DNA from: Desulfitobacterium_A sp035539115
GTDB lineage: Bacteria > Bacillota > Desulfitobacteriia > Desulfitobacteriales > Desulfitobacteriaceae
Length of the DNA: 64,000 nt
Direction of reading: 5' to 3'
Assembly (NCBI RefSeq): GCF_035539115.1
Contig: NZ_DATLJA010000029.1
Span: forward strand, 115,791-179,790
The notes below the pieces were generated by a model, which worked only from the letters and a program-made list of their open reading frames with translations, made no database searches and had not been told where the DNA came from. This document shows, piece by piece, positions 58,364-64,000 of the stretch (its first letter is position 1; each line of letters opens with the position of its first letter). The position numbers were made by a program, and so were the translations under genes.

Positions 58364-59685
58364 AACGCAGTGGAATCCTTTTCTTTCCAGCCTTTGATTG
58401 GTCTTTAGGGGATACTCACCCTGAACGGGAAGAGCGACTTCTCTATACCCAAGAACAGTTTTTTGAAGAAGGGGTCATGGAATTACCTCAGGTCAAGCAA
58501 TACTCTCCCGGACTTGCATCCATACATGAAGTTCTCCGAACACAAGCACTATTTCCAAGTCCTGATCAGCCTGATCTTACCGCCCATTTGATTGCTGCAG
58601 GGAGTGCCATCGTTTTAGGAGAAGCTTGGGCACAACACGAAATTCAGAATGGTTTCGCTCTTGTTCGACCCCCTGGACATCATTCTGGAGCAACTGTACT
58701 CGGCAACCGGGGCTTCTGTACACTAAACAATGAGGCTATTCTGGTCAATCACTTAAGAACGAAATATGGGATTAAGAAAATCGCCATTGTCGATACAGAT
58801 GTTCATCATGGCGACGGAACACAGGATATTTTCTACCATGATCCCCAAGTTCTTTATGTTTCCCTCCATCAAGACGGACGGACGCTTTACCCGGGAAGCG
58901 GATTTACGAACGAAAAGGGAGGACCTAATGCTTGGGATAAAACCTTAAACATTCCCTTACCGCCAGGAACGGGAGATGAAGGAATCCACTATATTCTCGA
59001 AGACTGGATTTTACCCCGTTTACGTGAATTCAAGCCTGACTTAGTGATCAATTCTGCGGGTCAGGATAATCATTTTACAGATCCGCTGGCTTCTATGAAT
59101 GTAACCGCTCGGGGATATGGAAAAATTACCGAATTGATTCGTCCTGATCTTGCAGTTTTAGAAGGTGGGTATTCCATCGAAAGTGCTCTACCCTATGTTA
59201 ATCTGGCTATTTTTTTGGCCTTAGCGGGTGAAGATTACAGCCATGTTCAAGAGCCTCAAAAGCCGCAGCGTCCTCTACTTAATTTTCAAGAATTAAAACA
59301 CTATGTCAAAGAATTAAAGGTAAATAACAAACAAGCCAATCCTCACTGGACCATTCGCGAGGAAAAATCCTTACCCGCTGGAAAATGGGCCTATATTCCA
59401 CACTCTGTTTATTATGATACGGAAGGAATTCAAGAAATCCGCCAGGATCGAATTCGAATTTGTAATCAGTGCGGTGGTACTGTTCTCATCGAAAGTCAGC
59501 ACGCCTCTACTGGAGAAAGATTTGCCCTTATTAGAATTCCTTTTCAGGCCTGTTCAACTTGCCGTCAAGCAGGAGAAGATCTATGGGAAGATTTCATGGG
59601 CCGCAAAACAAGTGTTCTACTACAGGATCAATCACAGGATTTGATTCAGTTTTGGGATGTACATGAGGGGGTAAGAAGCCTTTGA
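58360..59685 (+). CDS. HDAC-like (AcuC-type) deacetylase with C-terminal zinc-ribbon
   Basis: A 441-residue protein. Residues 1-295 are an arginase/HDAC fold with all key residues: H107-H108 (PPGHHSG), D147 and H149 (DTDVHHGDG), D236 (SAGQDNH) and Y271 (LEGGYS). A linker is followed by a zinc-ribbon (C368-x2-C371 ... C398-x2-C401), not usual for AcuC. The substrate could be acetylated proteins, polyamines or another amide. It is coupled by overlaps to the hydantoinase-like gene upstream and mutL downstream. Confidence 0.85.
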   Translation: MKRSGILFFPAFDWSLGDTHPEREERLLYTQEQFFEEGVMELPQVKQYSPGLASIHEVLRTQALFPSPDQPDLTAHLIAAGSAIVLGEAWAQHEIQNGFALVRPPGHHSGATVLGNRGFCTLNNEAILVNHLRTKYGIKKIAIVDTDVHHGDGTQDIFYHDPQVLYVSLHQDGRTLYPGSGFTNEKGGPNAWDKTLNIPLPPGTGDEGIHYILEDWILPRLREFKPDLVINSAGQDNHFTDPLASMNVTARGYGKITELIRPDLAVLEGGYSIESALPYVNLAIFLALAGEDYSHVQEPQKPQRPLLNFQELKHYVKELKVNNKQANPHWTIREEKSLPAGKWAYIPHSVYYDTEGIQEIRQDRIRICNQCGGTVLIESQHASTGERFALIRIPFQACSTCRQAGEDLWEDFMGRKTSVLLQDQSQDLIQFWDVHEGVRSL

Positions 59686-61601
59686 GTTCAAAAATTCAAG
59701 TCCTTGATCAACAAGCCGCGAATCAGATTGCTGCTGGTGAAGTCGTCGAACGACCTGTGTCGGTCGTTAAGGAGCTAGTAGAAAATTCGCTGGATGCTGG
59801 AGCAAAACAGATTGAGATTACGATTGAAGGAAATGGAGTACCCCTAATCCGTATTCGTGATGACGGAAGTGGAATTTCTGCTGAAGATTTGCCCCAAGCT
59901 GTGCTACGCCATGCAACGAGCAAGATTCGGCAAATCGAGGATTTAAATGAGCTCCAAACTTTAGGCTTTCGAGGAGAGGCGCTCCCGAGTATTGCCTCGG
60001 TATCGCGCATGGATATTACTTCACGCCCCATGGATAGCGTTCTGGGAATGAGTCTAAAACTTATTGGGGGAGATCAAGGTGAGCTTCAGGAAATGGGATG
60101 TCCACCGGGCACAACCATAACCGTCGAAGATTTATTCTTTAACACCCCGGCTCGCCGGAAATTCCTCAAATCTCAAAATACAGAATTCGGGCTCATTTCG
60201 GAGACGCTAGGACGCTTGGCTTTAGCCCGCCCCGATGTTTCCTTTACCCTAAAACATCCTAGACAAGTCGTTTTTCAAACACCAGGACGGGGAAAACTAC
60301 TCGAGAGTATCGGTACGATCTATGGGCAAAAATTAGCCCGACAACTTATTCCCTTATCTTCTACTTATGAGGAATGGAGCCTTGAGGGTTATATCAGCCC
60401 GCCAGATTTAGTTCGTTCCAATCGTCAGGAAGAAATTTTGATCGTAAATGGCCGGATCATCCGTTCAAAACTCTTGAGTCGTGCTATTTCCGAAGGATAT
60501 CATACGCTGATTCCGAATCGGCTTTATCCGATAATCGTCCTAAATCTAATTCTTCCTCCGCATGAATATGATGTCAACGTTCATCCCACAAAAATGGAAA
60601 TACGTTTTCAAAATGAAAAAGGTTTGGCCCAGTTCATCTCAGATCACGTTCGCCAAACGCTTCTTGCCAGCCATCCTGTAACTCCCTACGAGCGCTTGTC
60701 TAATTCTCAAGGGTCAACTGCTAGCCCTAGCCAATCCAAACTTTTCTTTCCTTCCTTGACCCGCCCTGAGCTATTTAAATCGCAAACGCAGCTTGATGAT
60801 AATGAGAACTCCCTCTCGCCAAAGGCACAAGAAGCGCTTAATAGATATGGGGCGAAGCCGACTTTTGAGACTGAGATGGCCTCTCTGACTCAGCAAACCT
60901 TCAAAATTGATACGACTGTTAGCCGTAATGCTCAACAGGTTTTACCTCCTAACGCCCTGGAGAACACAGTTTCTCCTCAGGAATACGATGCTTCTTTGCT
61001 GACTAGAGAAGAAGTTCATTCCTTATTAGCGCTTCGACCGTTGGCCCAGATTTTTGGGACCTACATCCTGGCCACATCTGATGAAGCTTTGGTCATAATT
61101 GATCAACACGCTGCCCACGAGAGAATTAATTATGAACGTTTGTTGGCGGAACACAAGCACAATCCGGGAGCCAGCCAAACTCTCCTGATTCCAACTCCAG
61201 TTGATTTTTCCCCGATTGAAGAACAGGCCTTACTGGAAAACTTACCCCACTTAACAGACATGGGCTTTGTCCTCGAACACTTTGGGGGAAGAACGTATTT
61301 AATCCGCGGGGTACCTGCTTATAGCGGTCCTTATTCAGGGGAAGAACTATTAAGGCAGTTTCTCGAAGAGGTAGTTTTCAAGCAAAATCAACCCACCTTT
61401 GATGAACTTTTACGAGAATGGATTTATATGCTTGCCTGTAAGGAATCCATTAAAGCCAAAGAAACTCTTTCTCAGCTCGAAATGCAAGAACTTCTTGTTC
61501 AACTGAGCAAAACCGAAAATCCTTATACCTGCCCTCATGGCCGGCCCACAATAACTAAGCTTACACGTAACGACTTAGCAAAACGATTCTATCGCACCTA
61601 A
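59682..61601 (+). CDS. mutL: DNA mismatch repair protein MutL
   Basis: A 639-residue GHKL ATPase. LDQQAANQIAAGEVVERPVS, ENSLDAGAKQIEI, DDGSGIS and LGFRGEALPSIASVS are the ATP-binding motifs; a variable linker leads to the C-terminal dimer domain, which has DQHAAHERINYE, the metal-binding endonuclease motif of MutL from bacteria without MutH, plus ACKESIKAKETL and CPHGRPT. The start is TTG at 59682, overlapping the HDAC stop by 4 bp; GGGGGTAAG lies upstream. Confidence 0.96.
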   Translation: MSSKIQVLDQQAANQIAAGEVVERPVSVVKELVENSLDAGAKQIEITIEGNGVPLIRIRDDGSGISAEDLPQAVLRHATSKIRQIEDLNELQTLGFRGEALPSIASVSRMDITSRPMDSVLGMSLKLIGGDQGELQEMGCPPGTTITVEDLFFNTPARRKFLKSQNTEFGLISETLGRLALARPDVSFTLKHPRQVVFQTPGRGKLLESIGTIYGQKLARQLIPLSSTYEEWSLEGYISPPDLVRSNRQEEILIVNGRIIRSKLLSRAISEGYHTLIPNRLYPIIVLNLILPPHEYDVNVHPTKMEIRFQNEKGLAQFISDHVRQTLLASHPVTPYERLSNSQGSTASPSQSKLFFPSLTRPELFKSQTQLDDNENSLSPKAQEALNRYGAKPTFETEMASLTQQTFKIDTTVSRNAQQVLPPNALENTVSPQEYDASLLTREEVHSLLALRPLAQIFGTYILATSDEALVIIDQHAAHERINYERLLAEHKHNPGASQTLLIPTPVDFSPIEEQALLENLPHLTDMGFVLEHFGGRTYLIRGVPAYSGPYSGEELLRQFLEEVVFKQNQPTFDELLREWIYMLACKESIKAKETLSQLEMQELLVQLSKTENPYTCPHGRPTITKLTRNDLAKRFYRT

Positions 61602-61656
61602 GAGAGGGAAGAAATTAACATTATACCTTGCAATGAGTATTTGGAGTGCATTCTTT

Positions 61657-62478
61657 TTGAAAAATATGCCTGTAACAATTAAATTAACTCATCCGGCAGA
61701 TCCAGCCTTGCAGGCTAAAATGAGTTGGTTTATGGCCCAGCCGGGTTGTTCCTTCCAAACGGACATACCTAATTTATTGCCGATTTTACACCTCACCCGT
61801 AAGGGTACTTTTCTGGATGACGGTCAGAATCGTTTAAGCTTTCATCCCAACCTAGCCATCATCCGGATTTTGCAAGGCCTTCGTGGAGAGCAAGATCGTT
61901 TCCTTGCTGCAACCGAGCTTGAGCCGGGTCAGACCTGTCTTGATGCGACTTTAGGACTGGGTACGGATGCCTTAGTCGCCGCCTGGAAAGTAGGGGAGAG
62001 GGGCAAGGTTATTGCAGTTGAGCACTCGCCGCTCATTGCTGCTCTCATTAAGGAAGGGTTACAATCCTTAAAGCATAAAAAATTACCCCGGATTCTAAAC
62101 CCTGACAAACTCCACGCCTGGCAGGAGCTCATCTTGGCCTCGCAGCGAATTGAAGTCATCTGGGGGGATCATCAGGAATTTCTCGCCGATCTTCCTGATT
62201 CCTCGGTTGATGTAGTCTATTTTGACCCAATGTTCCGCCATACCCGGGTGAAATCGTCCTCGATCCTTCCTTTACACGCCTGGTCAGATCATCATCCTTT
62301 GCGCCCGGAAGCTGTGCGAGAAGCCTGTCGTGTCGCACGCTCGCGCGTTGTCCTCAAAGAACGAAAAGGCAGTTCAGAATTTACTTATTTGGGTTTTCAG
62401 GTTTTTGCCGGAGGACGTTATAGCCAAGTTAATTATGGAATCATTGATTGTTGCTTAACCAAGGAGGAACCGTTTTGA
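61657..62478 (+). CDS. Class I SAM-dependent methyltransferase (RsmJ-like)
   Basis: About 273 residues. A Rossmann-fold SAM motif LDATLGLGTDALVAAWKVGE (excerpt), the acidic VIAVEHSPLIAALI loop, WGDHQEFLADLPDSSVDVVYFDPMF with a DPMF catalytic-like motif, and VLKERKGSSEF. DPMF and the position between mutL and miaA suggest an RsmJ-type rRNA methyltransferase. The start is uncertain: TTG 61657 has GGAG 10 nt upstream; ATG 61633 or 61666 are alternatives. It overlaps miaA by 4 bp. Confidence 0.82.
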   Translation: MKNMPVTIKLTHPADPALQAKMSWFMAQPGCSFQTDIPNLLPILHLTRKGTFLDDGQNRLSFHPNLAIIRILQGLRGEQDRFLAATELEPGQTCLDATLGLGTDALVAAWKVGERGKVIAVEHSPLIAALIKEGLQSLKHKKLPRILNPDKLHAWQELILASQRIEVIWGDHQEFLADLPDSSVDVVYFDPMFRHTRVKSSSILPLHAWSDHHPLRPEAVREACRVARSRVVLKERKGSSEFTYLGFQVFAGGRYSQVNYGIIDCCLTKEEPF

Positions 62479-63404
62479 AGCCCCTTATTATTATTGTTGG
62501 CCCAACCGCAGTAGGCAAATCTGCTTTAGGTGTTATGCTCGCTCAATCCCTTGATGGAGAGATTATCTCAGGTGACTCGATCCAAATTTATCAGAGGCTT
62601 AATATCGGTTCGGCCAAACCGACTCGTGAAGAACAACAAAATATACCCCATTACCTTTTGGATATTCTGGATCCGACTGAACCCTTTACAGTTGCCCAGT
62701 TTCAAAAAATGGCTTCAGCCCAAATTCAAGAGATCCAGAGTCGGGGTAAGGTTCCTTTGCTCATTGGGGGGACAGGTCTTTATATCCGTTCGTTGCTTGA
62801 TCCTTTCGCTTTCAGTGAAAATAGTTCGGCAGAAATCCGTGAAAGTTGGGCGAATTTTCTAAATTTGCAGGGCAAGGAAAAACTTCATCAGATGCTCGCA
62901 AAACGTGACCCTGCCAGCGCAGGGCGTCTTCACCCGAATGACACAAGGCGAATTATCCGTGCTTTGGAAGTTTTTGACCTCACAGGAAAACCCTTTTCCG
63001 AGCAGAGGGGAAACCTTGATTATGAATATCCACCCTTAGATCCTGCCATTTTTTATATTGGATTGACGGCTTCTCGAGGAGTCATTTATGACCGGATCAA
63101 TCGGCGCTGTGAAGAAATGTTACACCAAGGCCTTCTCGACGAAACCTTAGCTTTGCTCAAGGACGGATATGATCCTCGACTAAAACCTCTCCAAAGTATT
63201 GGCTACCGTCATGCCATCTGGGCTTTAACGGGAAAAGTGACTTTTCCAGAAATGCTGCGCATCTTTCAACGGGATACCCGGCATTTTGCCAAACGCCAAT
63301 TAACATGGTTCCGAAGGGATCCTCGAATTCAGTGGTATGATACGGAAATCGAAAACCTATCAAATATTACTGAAGAGATCCGTAAGACTTGCAGAGGGCT
63401 TTAA
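62475..63404 (+). CDS. miaA: tRNA dimethylallyltransferase MiaA
   Basis: A 309-residue enzyme. VGPTAVGKSALGVMLAQSL (P-loop), ISGDSIQIYQRLNIGSAKPT (excerpt), VPLLIGGTGLYIRSLLDP, the NDTRRIIRALEVFDLTGKP motif and the C-terminal FAKRQLTWFRRDP are all typical. It transfers a dimethylallyl group to A37 of tRNAs reading UNN codons; MiaB (52143) then methylthiolates it. TTG 62475 with AAGGAGG 8 nt upstream is chosen over an upstream in-frame ATG at 62448. hfq follows after 55 nt. Confidence 0.96.
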   Translation: MKPLIIIVGPTAVGKSALGVMLAQSLDGEIISGDSIQIYQRLNIGSAKPTREEQQNIPHYLLDILDPTEPFTVAQFQKMASAQIQEIQSRGKVPLLIGGTGLYIRSLLDPFAFSENSSAEIRESWANFLNLQGKEKLHQMLAKRDPASAGRLHPNDTRRIIRALEVFDLTGKPFSEQRGNLDYEYPPLDPAIFYIGLTASRGVIYDRINRRCEEMLHQGLLDETLALLKDGYDPRLKPLQSIGYRHAIWALTGKVTFPEMLRIFQRDTRHFAKRQLTWFRRDPRIQWYDTEIENLSNITEEIRKTCRGL

Positions 63405-63459
63405 AGTCGTGTAAAATAAATAGATAGAAATAGAAATAGCTGGTGATGGAGGGAAATAC

Positions 63460-63714
63460 ATGAATAAATCGCCCATCAATTTACAAGATACTTTTTTAAA
63501 CCAGGTACGCAAAGAAAACTTACCCGTAACGATTTATTTAGTTAACGGGTTTCAACTGAAAGGAATCGTTCGAGGATTTGACAACTTTACAGTAGTAGTG
63601 GACTTTGACGGTAAACAACAGATGGTATATAAGCACGCGATATCAACTATTATGCCTATTCGGCCGATTAACTTAGCAGCCGCAGCAAATGCAGCAGCGG
63701 AAGAATCCAACTAA
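63460..63714 (+). CDS. hfq: RNA chaperone Hfq
   Basis: An 84-residue Sm-like protein. LQDTFLNQVRKENLPVTIYL (Sm1) and GFDNFTVVVDFDGKQQMVYKHAISTI (Sm2, YKHA) are both present, with a short Ala-rich tail. Forms a ring hexamer that binds small RNAs. The miaA-hfq order is widely conserved. GGAGGG precedes the ATG. Confidence 0.97.
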   Translation: MNKSPINLQDTFLNQVRKENLPVTIYLVNGFQLKGIVRGFDNFTVVVDFDGKQQMVYKHAISTIMPIRPINLAAAANAAAEESN

Positions 63715-63747
63715 GAAATGGTTGCCAATTTAAAATATTTCAAACAC

Positions 63748-63774
63748 CAAGCCTGGTTTTCCAGGCTTTTTTTA
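63748..63774 (+). terminator. Intrinsic terminator after hfq, directly preceding repeat copy D
   Basis: AAGCCTGG / CCAGGCTT with a TTTT loop (about 63749-63768) is followed by TTTTTA. The repeat starts at 63775. Confidence 0.85.
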
Positions 63775-64000
63775 TACTAACAGAAACTTCCATGAACCTG
63801 CCGATTCACAGGGAGGTATGAAAATGTAGTCCATTTTCGTAAGAAAGTATAAATTTTGGGCAGATAGCATAAGTGCAACCAGCGGTTTTCGCTTTCCTAC
63901 GATGCAAGTAGTTAAGTCCGGCAGGATAAGGCGACTAAGGCCATCGCTTTGGCGCTGGCCAAGTCTTCTTTATCGCAAAGCTCGGCGAAAGCCGGGTTTT
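63775..64000 (+). repeat. Dispersed intergenic repeat, copy D, with a 60-nt internal insertion (runs off the window)
   Basis: Starts TACTAACAGAAA and then, after 60 extra bases (63787-63846), resumes GTATAAATTTTGGGCAGATA and the common blocks (GTGCAACCAGCGG, GTTAAGTCCGGCAGGATAAG, GGCCATCGCTTTGGCGCTGG) up to CTCGGCGAAAGCCGGGTTTT at the window end. The insertion ends in AGAAA, repeating the bases before it, and contains the hairpin GAAAATG-TAGTC-CATTTTC (63820-63838). Confidence 0.88.

Overview
The window reads as chromosomal DNA of an anaerobic, spore-forming type of Firmicute, most likely Peptococcaceae/Desulfitobacteriaceae (Desulfosporosinus or Desulfitobacterium-like). This rests on gene content (FixABCX-type Etf operon, Psr-like molybdoenzyme subunits, a small siroheme-type ferredoxin protein, miaB-ricA-mutS-mutL-miaA-hfq order), on moderate GC, strong AGGAGG ribosome-binding sites and frequent TTG/GTG starts. 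The genus is inferred; no 16S rRNA gene is present.

Layout. 1-5.2 kb: end of a DegS/DegU-like two-component pair, a beta-CASP metallo-beta-lactamase nuclease, an HD hydrolase, and a DnaD/DnaI-like helicase-loading pair. 5.2-16.4 kb: envelope and unknown proteins, a PHP phosphatase, an ANTAR-type regulator with a degenerate receiver, a first GAPDH with NADP-like residues, OsmC, a phosphodiester glycosidase-domain protein and a large UPF0182 membrane protein. 16.5-22.6 kb: thioredoxin reductase, the etfB-etfA-fixC-fixX operon and a rhomboid protease. 22.8-29.8 kb: a PASTA transpeptidase, PepV, three tandem M42 aminopeptidases and tRNA-Lys(CTT). 30-36 kb: a small siroheme-type iron-sulfur protein tail-to-tail with a Crp/Fnr regulator, a truncated psrA followed by intact psrB and psrC, and a MoeA-like gene behind a candidate Moco riboswitch leader.

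36.1-45 kb is an accessory, decaying segment. It holds two related IS5-type remnants, an IS1182-type remnant, phage-like fragments, a holin-like small toxin candidate, several very small genes and a P-loop ATPase pseudogene, interleaved with an apparently intact MoxR/VWA pair and a NifX-like gene. 45.1-52 kb is housekeeping again: a second, NAD-type GAPDH with pyruvate kinase, a YbgC thioesterase, DegV, a DacF-like carboxypeptidase and small conserved proteins (DUF896, DUF1540). 52.1-64 kb is a dense + strand block: miaB, ricA-like, mutS, hydantoinase-like, HDAC-like, mutL, methyltransferase, miaA, hfq, with start/stop overlaps that suggest one transcription unit from mutS onward.

The most unusual signal outside genes is a dispersed structured repeat in four copies (5871, 8867, 13347, 63775). 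All four lie in the same orientation and begin directly after the T-tract of an intrinsic terminator. One copy carries a perfectly spaced 78-bp tandem duplication and another a 60-nt internal insertion. This looks like a small non-autonomous mobile element, or a read-through RNA element, that targets terminators.
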